Shown here in pieces: positions 20,901 through 31,406 of a stretch of DNA of 64,000 nucleotides. The translations under genes were made by a program, and so were the position numbers. The DNA lies in contig JADGJC010000077.1 in NCBI GenBank assembly GCA_027596075.1, positions 1-64,000 on the forward strand, read 5' to 3'. Origin of the DNA: Rhizophlyctis rosea (Eukaryota > Chytridiomycota > Chytridiomycetes > Rhizophlyctidales > Rhizophlyctidaceae). Each line of letters starts with the position of its first letter. Position 1 is the first letter of the stretch. The notes under the pieces were generated by a model. That model worked only from the letters and a program-made list of their open reading frames with translations, did no database searches and had not been told where the DNA came from.

Positions 20901-23900
20901 ACCGAAGCAACGTGTCACTGCTCGAGCATGCGCTGCTGGATCGCACTATCAAACAAGGCAGCCAGGATGATCAGGATACGGTCGAGTTGGTGTACATCAT
21001 TGCGTCGTACGTCACGTACGAGCATGATATTGAGGTTGCGATGTTGGGCACGGAGGTGTTGACGTTGATTTGTGCGGTTGCGGCGGATTGGGAGCCTCGT
21101 CCGCCGTCGTTGGTTGGGTACCTTGGCGCTCAGCAGAACAACATCGTTGATGGATTCCTGAGACATATTTCCGGGTCAGATAATATCCGGAATCCCAGGC
21201 TGGAATGGTTGCAGACGGCGATATTCAAGTTTATTGCTGTGGTGTTGAGGAGTCAGCCGGGGTTGGCGGTGCTTTTCCTCAGCAGTGATCAATCTGGGAG
21301 TAGGGAGGGTGGCGGGCCGGCGGTGGTAGCGGAGCGGTCGATGTTCTCGGCACTTGTGGGGATTTTGAAGGATTGGAGGTATCTGGTGATGGAGAAATGG
21401 AGGGTGTTGCCTGCGGCGGCAGGGGTTCTGAATGTTCTTTGGCAGAGCGCGCCGGATTATCCGGGGTTCTTGAATCGGTTGAGGGCGGATCCGACGTTTT
21501 GGACGTCGGTGGAGAGTATCTTGGAGTATGATATTCAGTCGGATGTGCAGCAGCCCATGCCTAATGATGAAGTTGCCGCGGCGTGTTGTTTGCAACAACT
21601 GCAAGCGCATGCACTGCGTATCCTGGCGCTCGAAATATACTTTGCGAAACCCGAGTCTGACGGATCGACAACATCTCAGCCTAGCGGTCCGAAGCTCGAC
21701 GCGAAAATTGCTAGCATATTCAAGACAGTTCTCCGGAAAAGCGATGGTCCGAAGCTATTCATGAACGGCCAGCCCATGCCGCACGATCCTACCCTCACGG
21801 AACAACTGCTAGCAGAGACGGCCAACTTCAACCCGCCATTGGATGTGTCAAAGTATCTACTCCTCACATGGAGCGACGAATACAGTGGGGAACGCCAGTT
21901 CGGTTTCAACTACTTGTACGACTTTTCGTTGGTGGTCAAGAAGCTCGAACGAGCATTGGTGGATCCAGATAAGCAAAGAGTGTACGATTTCGTCCGGATC
22001 TTACACGAAGTGAACTGGAACTGGTCATACACCGATGCGTACATGCAGCTTTTCCGGAGTTGGAGTACGTGTGTCAAGGTTGGGGCGTTGAGACTTGATG
22101 CAAAGGCGTGGCCAAAGGCGGAGACGGAGATGTTGTTTAGTTTTGCGACGGAGTTGGCGGGAACGCTTGCGGGTGATGTTAGGGGGAGTGAGAGTATGTT
22201 GACGCATCGGGCTGATTTGGGGGATTTGTTGGAGTTTGTTGTGGCGGATTATTGCAGGAGGGTTAGGAAGGAGGCGGTCACGGCGGAGGGTGTGGAGCGG
22301 TTGGCGACGTTGTTGGAGGTTGTGCTGAAGGCTATGCGGACGGATGAGTTCCAGTGTGGGGCGGTGGGGTATTTCTCGGTGTATGATTTCCATAAGCCGT
22401 TGTTGTCGGCTGGGTTGGTTGTTTTGAGAGCGTTGCAGGTGGTGCGGTTTGCGGTGGGACGGGAGGAGGAGGATGTTTTGGCGGCGGATAAGCATAGGCG
22501 GGCGGCGTGTAGAGCTTGGGTGGAGATGTTGGCGGCTAGTATGGGGGATGTGCTGGTTACACTTGCGAATGGCACGTGTCAGGAAACTTCGCGGAATGTC
22601 GTCACGCTCCTTTCTTTGTTGGCGGAGTTGGTGAGACCGCATGTTGGGCTACATGTTTCTGAGTGGCTTCCGGATTTCGAACGACACCGTGTGATACCCC
22701 TCCTACTTGACGTCTTCCAAAAAGCGGTTTCGGTCCCACTCAACGAGACCCCGACGTGTGCAGAAGAAACATTGTTGTTGCTTGTCGAGTTGGCACAGTA
22801 CCGACCAGTGGCAGAAAAGATGGTCGCGCACGGAGCAATCGCAGCGTTTTGCAACAACTCCTTGTCGCCAGCCATTATGGACGGGTTGATCCAGCCCTAC
22901 ATCAACGTCACACGCAATCCCTGGCACCAAGTCTGGTGCTTGATGCTCTCGGTGGTGTCGAGCCTTCTGCAACATTTGGGAGAGCGGCCGCAAGTCTTGC
23001 GCGAAACGCATGGGTTTGCCCGACTGTACCAGGAACAAATCCGGTTGAGCATCAATTTCCCGGCTATTGAAGGGTGGGAATTGACGTTGGGCGGGTTGAA
23101 TGAGATGATGCGGGTTGCGGATTTGTTTTATGGGTTGGCGAAGTGGGTTACGTATCATCAGGAACCGGAGGATGGGATCAGGGTGGAGGTTGGGGATCTT
23201 GATTGGGCGTGTTTGGATGTGTATCAGGATCTTGCGAAGCGTGTGCTGGCGTATTTTGTGCATTTGTTGAATAGTCCGTATGAGTTGGGGTCGAATGTGG
23301 TTGTTAAGGGGAAGGAGGGGCGGAGTGTTGGGGATGATGCGGCTGGGAATGGTAGGCAGAGTCAGAAGGGACAGGGATCGGGCGGGGGGAGCGGAAGCGG
23401 TACCACGACATCACAAAGCGGCGGCTCTGACGGATCTGACGGGAACTCCAACCTGTCTCCGGCTATCATGACCGAAGTCCGTCGCCGCATGCTCCTGGTC
23501 CTGCGCAGCATCATGTCCTTCCTCAGAATAGGCAGTGACGCCCACCTCACCACGAAAGATCACGATAAATGGGATCAAAACAAATTGAACATGTTCTTGC
23601 CTAGCATGCGATCGCAAGGGCTAGAACCTACGATGGGAACGCTGCTGGATTTGTCGCGGCACATGGCGGCGATTCTAAAGACGCTTTCAGATGCTGCTGT
23701 GACGGGAGGTGGAGGCGGTACCAACGGCAAGGGTAAAGCGCCAGCGGTAGGGCCGAACGCGAGCAACGCCGCATCGCAACAACAATCACGATCTACCCCA
23801 TCGTCAGCTCGTACCGCGGTGTTGATTGCAGAAGCGGCGCTCGTCATCATGGCTTCGCAATTGGGATTGCAAAGGGCTATTGGAGGGGACTGGGAATCGG

Positions 23901-24112
23901 TTGAGAATGAGGTAGTTGGGGATTTCCAGGCGAGTGTGGAGGATATGGTGGGGCTGCTTAATGGGGCGCAAAGTCAGGGGATACAGCTGGATGGGTGGGG
24001 GAAGGAGGAGATTGGGAATACGGTTGAGTTGGTGGCGTCGGTGCGGAACTTCATGAAGAGGGAGAAGATTGGGAGGGGTGCGGAGGGGAGTTCGGGAGGG
24101 CCGCAGCGGTAG
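17991..24112 (+). CDS. NUP192: nucleoporin Nup192/Nup205, inner ring of the nuclear pore
   Basis: Exon 1 (17991-18064) encodes MLFSQPAKGTLTTSASKGKG and a few more residues. A 65-nt intron (GTGAGT to TTAG) leads to one large exon, 18130-24112. The joined protein is 2018 residues, close to human NUP205 (2012) and longer than yeast Nup192. The N-terminus shows family features: WTQGRLLETL, LVLDFYKPPSDGAR, then alpha-solenoid sequence with no membrane segments throughout. Near the C-terminus is a Ser/Gly/Thr low-complexity insert (GSGGGSGSGTTTSQSGGSDG) that is probably a disordered loop. Nup192/Nup205 is a large scaffold of the inner ring and contacts Nic96/NUP93. The long frames on the opposite strand are shadows. 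Without the first exon, annotation would start at a wrong upstream non-ATG codon inside the intron. Confidence 0.93.
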
Positions 24113-24350
24113 GGGGATTGGGGTTGGTTGTTTGTCTTTGGCGGATTTGCATATGGGGCGGCATGGTCGGAGCGGGAAATGTATATAGCATCAAAACTTG
24201 TACGTAGAAAACAAGATGTATCTTGCACACTTCATATCAAATGCGTTTGTTGCAAAGCGGGATACTGATTGGGGGTATGTATGCACAAGGGATTTATCTT
24301 TACATTTCATAGGCGCAGCTTTTGCTGCTTGATCTATTCCTACATGATGA

Positions 24351-25648
24351 TTACAAGCTGTTCCAGTGCGTCCCTATCAAGATGAGGGAAATCAGGAATT
24401 TTAATTTTGAATGTAGTAGGTAGCCGGTATTGATCACACTTACATCCACCGAGAACGGATGTAAACATCCCGATGAGACCGAGAATACCGGACTCCACAT
24501 TGACGTATTCCAAGCCACTAGCAGGGATCAGAATGTCCAGTCCATCTTGAACTGTCGCCCACATGATTTTCTGTACATATGTTGAACCCGCATTAGCACA
24601 TCCCCAACGTGAGAATTTGCATGCTTTACCCAAATCGTACCTGTCGCTCTCTGATCATCACAACGAGCGAAGGTCGAGAAATCAAGTATTCCGTTAGGAC
24701 CCCATTGAATACCGCTCACCAAACCATATGTCTCAAACTAACCGCATGATAGCACGAATGGACTCCCTAGCATCCGCATCCTCGACTCCCCTAGTCCTCG
24801 CCATAGCAATCGCCTTCTGCTCATGCGTCATCCGGAGAGTGTTCATTCGTAGGCGGTGGAGGTTGCCTAGCGTTGAGACGACCAGAGCTGCGAGCCAGAA
24901 TTTGAGGCCGCGTCGGGTGATTGTTTTGATGTCGGTGAATGTGTATACGCCTGCGGTGTGTGCCTAGGAGGGAAGAAGGGTTGTGATTCATGATTTGTGC
25001 GGTCCATGAGGGTAATGGGATGCGTGGATGGTTTACCCATTGCAGAGAATCATGGGCGATCCAGACTGCGAGAAAGAGTTGTTTCAGTTGAGTGGTTTTG
25101 CGAATGATGTCGTCTTTTATGGTGCTTGCTTTTTGGATTGCGTTGGCGAATTCGACTTGTCGGCCGACGCGCATCACTGTGGAAGGTGAGAATCTCACGT
25201 CAGGTCCCTTCTGCTCGATACTTCAACATAATGATAACATCAAATGGTTTCGATGCTGCAAAGCGCAAGGGTGCAGCACCCTTCGAAGCTCAAAAGCTCT
25301 GTTTTTGAATCTGACTCATGGAAACTTACATTTACGCGTCTGAGCCACGTTCGTCATCAACTTGCTTAGGCGGTCGATGGTTTCTTTTGAGTAGCCCGTC
25401 CTTTGACCGTGCCATACTAAGTACCGGGCCAGGTATTGGACGAATCTGCGAGTGCACCAGATAAGTTCCGCTGAAACAAAGAGACCGCCAAGCAAAAGGC
25501 TCACACCTGTTGATTCTGTCACGACCTACAAAGTAATAAGATCATCAGCTCAGTGCAGGCTTTGTGGAACGGAGGCAGCCAGCTTACCAACAGTAGTGGA
25601 CAGAAATTTGACCGTCTGGTCGGCGGTCTTCGTGGAGACTAGAGACAT
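24351..25648 (-). CDS. PEX11: peroxisomal membrane protein PEX11
   Basis: Eight exons on the minus strand: 25648-25588, 25525-25507 (19 nt), 25445-25330, 25176-25037, 24963-24743, 24650-24641 (10 nt), 24570-24444 and 24373-24351. All junctions are GT-AG and every phase fits, giving 238 residues, the usual PEX11 length (yeast Pex11 is 236). Landmarks are MSLVSTKTADQTVKFLSTTV, GRDRINRFVQYLARYLVW (made only if the 19-nt exon is used), KLMTNVAQTRK, MRVGRQVEFANAI, LFLAVWIAHDSLQW, RRGLKFWLAALVVSTLGN and VQDGLDILIPASGLEYVNV, ending GGWTHWNSL. PEX11 sits in the peroxisomal membrane; an N-terminal amphipathic helix bends the membrane and drives elongation and division. It is convergent with NUP192. 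The 10-nt exon adds Glu-Arg-Gln and keeps phase; it is the least certain junction. Confidence 0.92.
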
Positions 25649-27294
25649 ACTTGAAGTTTGCGCAGAATATAAAATTTGATACTGAGAAGTCAATAGCTAT
25701 TGTTATGGCTCACGGGACAAAGGGTGTTGATGGGTCCAAGATGGGGTTCCAAGATGACCTGCAAGGAACACCCTCTGACTGGGAAAGTCGAAACAAAGCA
25801 TTGACATGTGATGAACCACATGGAAGTGTCGCGTCATTTGACCAAATCAGGTTAAAGTGGCACGCTCACCAAGTCATTTCTTCCCTGGTGTCAGGACAAA
25901 ACACGTAAGCAACCGCGCTCAGCTGGCTGGAATGGGCTTGTATCACATGATTAGCCAACCTGGCGGATTTCCACTGTAAAACAACCCTGGGAATCAGAAG
26001 GTCGCAACTTTGTCCTTTCCCCTCTTTCATTCATTTGCGCAGTTCACCATGGTTCTCGCCCTCAACTCAGACAACGCCAACAACTGCCAATCCAGTCTAT
26101 CATTGGGTTCAATCCCCATCTGGACTTTAACCCCCTCCCAGGCCGCCACCCTTTCTGAAGCAGAACTGCGAAGGTATGTGTGCGCCAAAAGAACTAATCC
26201 GCAACCCACAGATTAAGTTAGCTAGACCCTCAAGATGTTGTGGCTATGGTTTCGCCCTGGCCGCTAGGAAGGCATTCTTTGCGTGCGGGCTCGGTGTAGG
26301 GACTGCGTCCCGCATCGATGAAATTCTATGTAGGATGTATATAACGACACATGTATATAACGACACCTGTACCTTTGCCCACGTGCTCACCTTGTATAGA
26401 CCGAGCAATGGCGCAAAGGGCCTACCTTTGTATGTTCTATTTGTATTTCTACTTCTGTAGAGTGAGTGGCACACGGAGTGGTGCAATATATCCTTTCGTC
26501 TCATCTAATATCTTTTGTCATTGTTCGTGTAAATGCTTCGGGTATAACCCTCTTGACGCATCACTTGCGCAATGAAGCCTCTTATCATATGTTCGCCAAA
26601 ATTCGTAAGTGTTGCCTACAATTCTTCAACACCATCCACTAACGGCCACGCAGTAGATTGAAAAGACCGGGTTGTTATATGACACAATCAGGATATGAAC
26701 AGAACCCATTCAAAATGTCCACAAGACCACCCACTGTCAGAATACACCAACATCCACATCACACCACCATCACCGCCCTCTACCATCCCACCTTCCCCAC
26801 TCCCATCACCAACCCTTCCCACTCCGCCTTCCGCCTTCTTCGATTAATTTCAAGGCGGCGCACTGAGCGCAATCCCACTATTCACCGACCGATCGAAGCC
26901 TTGCGAAGCGGCGCGCGCCGTTTCGGAGGATGAATTCTGACTTCCTTGCTGCTGCTGCTGCTACTACTGCTTCTTGTAGTGTTAAAAAGCAGGCAGTTGC
27001 GATTGTGTGCCCTCCTCCTCGTGCACGAGTCCACTCTGTTTGATCCCACCCCACCACCACCACCCGCCCCCAGCTCCTGATGTAGCAGTCGGCGGCGGGG
27101 TCCGCAGGCATATGACTTTATTGCTCCAACCGGTCAAGAACATCCCTCATCCGACGTCCCAATTTCACCACCCGGTCTTCGTTCATTGTTAGGCGGCTCT
27201 GCAAGGTTTCCGTAACAATCAAACACCAGTTACAATCCCAAAGCAGCATTTGCAATTTCCACCCAGATTTACACACCTCCATAATGTTCATGGT
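25649..27294. other. intergenic, no supported gene
   Basis: A short frame from ATG 26048 (MVLALNSDNANNCQSSLSLG) ends at a possible donor after AELRR and could be a small first exon, but no continuation could be placed. Around 26718-26930 and 27055-27190 there are Pro/His-rich and YDFIAPTGQEHPSSDVP-type coding-like patches, the latter with a TGA upstream in frame. A GCTGCTGCTGCTGCT run lies at about 26948. None is strong enough to call. Confidence 0.4.
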
Positions 27295-28535
27295 TTACGT
27301 TAGGATGTCCAACTGTCGGTCAATTTGCTGTAGCGTATTCGCCAATTGATCTGGTACTGTTCGTTCCTCCAACGCCGTCGTGTATGATTGAGGCCGTCCC
27401 GACGCACGTTCGGGCAATCTCGCTCGCGATGGGGACGCCTAGGCATGGTGCTGAGGATATGTTCCTGTAGCGCCTTCTTCTTCAATGTCCTACACCAGAT
27501 GTAAGTACTCCTTACAACACGTGTCTGCGATAAAGTCGCCCCCCCCCCTGTTCTGGAAACAATCCCGCTCCAACATTGATAACATCCGGATTGCCCCCCT
27601 TTCTGTGCGTAACGCCACCTGAACCATTGACCACCGTCGGAAGAGCGGATACCGGACTTATTTCTTCGCACCGTCCCATTGGCTTGAGTAGGTTCTGTAT
27701 GTAGACCATGATGCTGATGAGGATATTGTGATTGGCTGTGTGATAGCAAACAATCGGGGGTTGCCAATGTTATTTGTCGGTCATAATTCCGAAGGTCTCA
27801 AATTCTGCGCCGGCGTACAATTGCCAAACCCCAGACCCCGTCACGTTTGCGGGTGACAACGCCGGTCCCCACGGTGCGACTGTTATCGCCCCACTTATCC
27901 CACCGCTCAGGAGCGAGGTGCTACTCGCAACCGGGATTATCGGCGTCAGAACTCCATTGGAGGAACACCTTTCAGCGCCAATGGCAGAACGCCTATGCAG
28001 ACAGCCATCCGAGAGAAGATCTGTCGCCATATCGGCTACAGGCGATGCAAGTGCAGGTAAGCCCCCAACGGACGAAGTGCGTTGGAAAAGTTGAGTTGCG
28101 GTGCACTGGCGCCCAGTGAAAAGAATGACTTCCTCCTCGTCATCCGATGCGGGGTGGGCTTGGCCCACGGCAATATGTAAGCCAGGGGGAGTGGAGAGGG
28201 GTCTGTTGTTCATGGGCGGCACACTTTTTGTGGGGCAGCGACTTCTTTGTCGCCCTGTGACTCCTTCTGTGAACAAGAGCAAAAAGCTCAAGCAATTATG
28301 ATATATCTCCTGAAAACAGAGCTAGATAACACACCGCATTAGACCGATGACTATCCTTCCTCCGCTTCGCCGGCTGCTTCGACGACGGCCCGCCGATTCC
28401 GACTCGGATTCCGCCCGCTTCCGACTCGGATTCCGAAGTAGCATCACTATCGTCATTCCCACGCCTTCCACCCTTCTTCTTCCTCCGCCGTTTGGTCACC
28501 TCCGCTCTCAATGTCCGACGCGCTCCGCTTGCCAT
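27295..28535 (-). CDS. hypothetical multi-exon protein, unrecognised
   Basis: Several minus-strand stretches look coding. From ATG 28535 comes a basic/acidic low-complexity segment (RRRKKKGGRRGNDDSDATSE) ending near a GTGTGT donor at about 28333. Then from about 28270 to 27772 there is a 160-residue stretch (HPASDDEEEVILFTGRQCTA, SGGISGAITVAPWGP, VWQLYAGAEFETFG). A last helical segment, acceptor TAG|GCG near 27440, reads YTTALEERTVPDQLANTLQQ and IDRQLDILT to TAA at 27297-27295. The links between them are uncertain, and the middle passes a G10 run (minus strand, near 27540) where three frames compete. They may be one gene or two. No family was recognised. Confidence 0.35.
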
Positions 28536-28559
28536 GATGTCTGCAATAAGAACTAAGAT

Positions 28560-29280
28560 TTCGATGAAAAGGCGAAGGAAGTGAGGTTATGTGCATGTGA
28601 CGGAGCAGACACATACTTTCGCATACGCAACTCTTTCCAGATTCGCATTTTCAGACGGTGAACACTTCCGAGCAGATTGACTTGCAATAGTAAATTTCGG
28701 TTGATCATCTCAAACAATTGAAACTGGAAATTAACAGAAGTTTGGTTGAGCCTTCTCTTCCGGTGTCCTCCGACAAGCAATTGTCATAACGGGAACCTTC
28801 AAGCGATACGTCTGCAACGTTGTAGTCCGTTGGAAAACAAGGATGTTGCCATTCGCCAGGTCCCACATAACTGATAGCAAAACAGCCTGCGCAAAACACA
28901 CTCAATGCTGATTCGGCAACTGGAAACTTCGGACATCAATGGATCTCACCTGCACTTTTGTCAATTTCAATCCCAAAGCAACAACTTGCCTCGCCCCCGG
29001 ATGGAGTGTTCTCCTCCCTGCGAGCCTCAAGCTCATCCTCCTGCAGTTCCCCACATCCCAATTCAACCACGTCGTTCGCGGCAATGATAGGCAGAAAGCC
29101 CTGAAGGTCCGCATTCCTTGCTGAGTCCGAAATATTCAACGAGAAATCCATTCCCATACGGAACCCAGCGCTGGCCGCCAAAATAGTCAACATCATCCCA
29201 CACACAGTCCACAATCCATGTTCCCCACTCAACACCTCCTTATGCCCCTCCGTAGCCCTCGCAAGGCGCCACCGACTAAT
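28560..29280 (-). CDS. hypothetical exons, unrecognised
   Basis: Minus-strand reading gives a hydrophobic then acidic segment (LWTVCGMMLTILAASAGFRM and ANDVVELGCGELQEDELEAR) ending at a GTGAGA donor near 28951. It joins in phase, after GCGCAG near 28887, to GCFAISYVGPGEWQHPCFP and DYNVADVSLEG. A later helical piece (FQLFEMINRNLLLQVNLLGS and RLKMRIWKELRMRK) follows an AG near 28727 and ends before GTATGT near 28617. Start and stop were not found. The exon chain may continue into the gene called at 27295-28535. No domain was recognised. Confidence 0.35.
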
Positions 29281-29448
29281 CTATATCAAAACTGGCAGCA
29301 TCTGCTCCACTTCATGACCTTCCCGCATATCGTCAATCCTCGCCCGCTAAGCCGATTGCGTGGAAGAGAGAAAAAGCCATGTCGACAGACAACAAGATAA
29401 GTTGCTTGATGACTTCATTCCTTCTCATCTCCTTGTCCGCGTCAAACT

Positions 29449-29790
29449 TTCCGCGCGCATCGTCAAGAAGCGCGTAAACTTATGGCAGAGGATGCGTTCG
29501 ATTTCGTCGGCCTGTTTGATTTTGATGGAGATGCGGACGGAGTTGACAGAGAAGTTGGTAATTAATCTATCATTTTCGTATTGCGCACGATTACGATGAG
29601 ATCAGGAGGACTCATTTGGAGAAGCTGTAAGGGGACTGGGTATGGAGTTTGAGCAACCGGGGCGGAATAACGGAGAGTTGAGGGAATGCGAAGGTTACCT
29701 GGCTTCAACTTCGGATTTGTTATGTCGTTCAACGACGTGAGATAGAAGTTTCCATATATATGACAGTGCAAGGGTGGCGCAGGTGGTCTG
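29449..29790 (-). pseudogene. ARPC4: ARPC4 (Arp2/3 complex 20-kDa subunit) relic
   Basis: On the minus strand 29560-29449 an uninterrupted stretch reads NSVRISIKIKQADEIERILC and HKFTRFLTMRAES, near-identical to the core of Arp2/3 subunit 4. Upstream, in shifting frames, are further ARPC4 pieces: SHVVERHNKSEVEA (about 29745-29703) and IVIVRN preceded by a damaged SSKEVLL-like segment with an in-frame TGA. At least two or three single-base indels are needed to restore one frame, and introns do not account for them. Downstream of RAES the expected FFILRRKPVEGYDISF region is not found; only scattered hints (for example EQML near 29310) remain. Arp2/3 nucleates branched actin, used in amoeboid and crawling zoospores, so a working copy is expected elsewhere in the genome. 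Confidence 0.75.
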
Positions 29791-30329
29791 CAGGTTTGGA
29801 GTGAGGGTGCGTGACTATTGTGGGAAGTGTTCAGGACTGTGTGGTGAGCGGCACCGATAGAGTTCAAGCGCTCCCCTTCGACAGCAGCAAGCACTCAGCT
29901 TCACCCCTAAACCACACGCAACAACATTGACTGACCTGTACGACACGGTTTATATCGTCCAGGGGGTGAGGTCTGCTTCGCCTTACTGGAAGGCCGAAAT
30001 CAGAACAGAATAGGACTTCTGGTACAGACGGAGATGCCACTGGTGGGTATAAGGGAGTAGGTGAAAGTGAAGCGTCTGGTCTTCTGCGTCGTTTGGTGCG
30101 GAATTGCAGTGATGGAAGTCCAGGTGGAGATGAGGTGTGCTAAAAATACACGCGTGGAACGCCCGAAGGGACTGACGCGTCCTAACGCGCAACCATTTTC
30201 CAAAAACTTTCTGCTTCCGTTCTGACCATTAAATCTTCAACTGCACAAACTACCTTCACATTCACTATACTAATATCGCCTTCACTCCAACTCCTCCCAC
30301 ACAGCAAACCCATATCCCACCCCCACACC
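29791..30329. other. intergenic, nothing certain
   Basis: A few short minus-strand frames are present but none is convincing. The plus strand just upstream of 30330 is C-rich (CACACAGCAAACCCATATCCC), consistent with the 5' leader of the ankyrin gene. Confidence 0.4.
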
Positions 30330-31271
30330 ATGATCCCCTCCCTCCCACCCGAGCTCATCTCCCCAATCGCCCAAACCGCCGACCCAACCTCCAGTCGAAA
30401 CCTCCGCGCAACCTGTAAAGACTTCCGCGCGCTAATCTCCCTAGCCGACCTCATATGGGCCGAAGGAGGATGGCGTCACTTTACGCGCGGACTAGACAAC
30501 TGCTGGCAATGGGCGCTCCGGAACTGGCATACAAAAGTTCTCTGGGCATACATTGATGACGTCGAACCTAAAGACCGACGGGCCTTCTTCCTGCATGCAG
30601 TTGATAGAGGAGACCAGGACACTTTTCTAGAACTGATGCGGGAAACGGGGCTGGACGGGTTCGGAATCAAAGCTACTCTATTGAGGGAAGCACTCTTTGT
30701 GGCGGCGCGAAGGGAGGACCTTCATTTAGTTAGAGCTTCATTGGACGCTGAGGCTTCGGACGGAGAACTAGAGTCGGTCGAAAGCCTCCCCGGTTGGAGC
30801 CTCTCTGATAGGGACCAAGCACGTCCCCAAAATATTCGCGCTTTACACTTTCCCACCGGTGCAGAGGTCACAGATCTGCTCCTAGCATCCGGAACCTACC
30901 CCTCAAATATCCAGGAAAGCACCCTAACACGAGCGGTCGTTGCTGGGCAGGCCGGAAAGGTGTCGTCCCTTTTGAAGGCGGGAACATCGGTCAGATGGAA
31001 CATGCTGCAAACTGCTGCACATATAGGATTCCTCAACGTGGTGGAATCGCTGTTGGAAGCAGAACCAGATATAAGAAAGGATGAAGCTTTATACGCAGCG
31101 GCGATACGGGGTCATGTGAAGGTAGTGAGGGTGCTGTTAGAAGCTGGTGCAAACGTCCATCGGTTCAGTAGTTTGCTTAGGGCTGTGAACGCACGCGGAA
31201 ATTCCGAGGTGATCAAAGTGCTAGTAGACGCAGGTGCCCGAGGTCATTATAGGCCTGAAACTCTGGGGTGA
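30330..31271 (+). CDS. F-box-like/ankyrin-repeat protein, 313 aa
   Basis: A single exon from ATG 30330 to TGA 31271. Residues 4-35 form an F-box-like motif (LPPELISPIAQTADPTSSRN, then LRATCKDFRALI), followed by DLIWAEGGWRHFTRGLDNCW and then ankyrin-type repeats: AFFLHAVDRGDQDTFLELM, LREALFVAARREDLHLVRAS, LTRAVVAGQAGKVSSLL, LQTAAHIGFLNVVESLLEAE, LYAAAIRGHVKVVRVLLEAG and LLRAVNARGNSEVIKVLVDA. In eukaryotes such proteins usually link the SCF ligase core (through Skp1) to a substrate held by the repeats; this role is inferred. The gene is the intact paralogue of the broken copy at 13289-14479, and both have the same order of segments. The start is supported by the position of the F-box right after Met. 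No signal peptide or membrane segment is seen. Confidence 0.88.
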   Translation: MIPSLPPELISPIAQTADPTSSRNLRATCKDFRALISLADLIWAEGGWRHFTRGLDNCWQWALRNWHTKVLWAYIDDVEPKDRRAFFLHAVDRGDQDTFLELMRETGLDGFGIKATLLREALFVAARREDLHLVRASLDAEASDGELESVESLPGWSLSDRDQARPQNIRALHFPTGAEVTDLLLASGTYPSNIQESTLTRAVVAGQAGKVSSLLKAGTSVRWNMLQTAAHIGFLNVVESLLEAEPDIRKDEALYAAAIRGHVKVVRVLLEAGANVHRFSSLLRAVNARGNSEVIKVLVDAGARGHYRPETLG

Positions 31272-31406
31272 TGGTCTACATTAGATTACTCTCGCATTGA
31301 TCAATGCAACCCATCATGTATCATCTATTATTGAAAGGTATATGGCGAGAATTTCTCACTTGCGCATTACTCTGGTAAAGCAAAGAAATGAAGCACTAGC
31401 AAATCA

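Noticed and set aside
18808..23850. Several minus-strand frames of 70-205 codons inside NUP192
   Set aside because: They are shadows of the strongly supported plus-strand nucleoporin frame.
29360..29500. Plus-strand reading similar to the ARPC4 C-terminus (DKLLDDFI, KLSARIVKK)
   Set aside because: It is the reverse complement of the ARPC4 core and adjoining sequence; the resemblance is most likely accidental.
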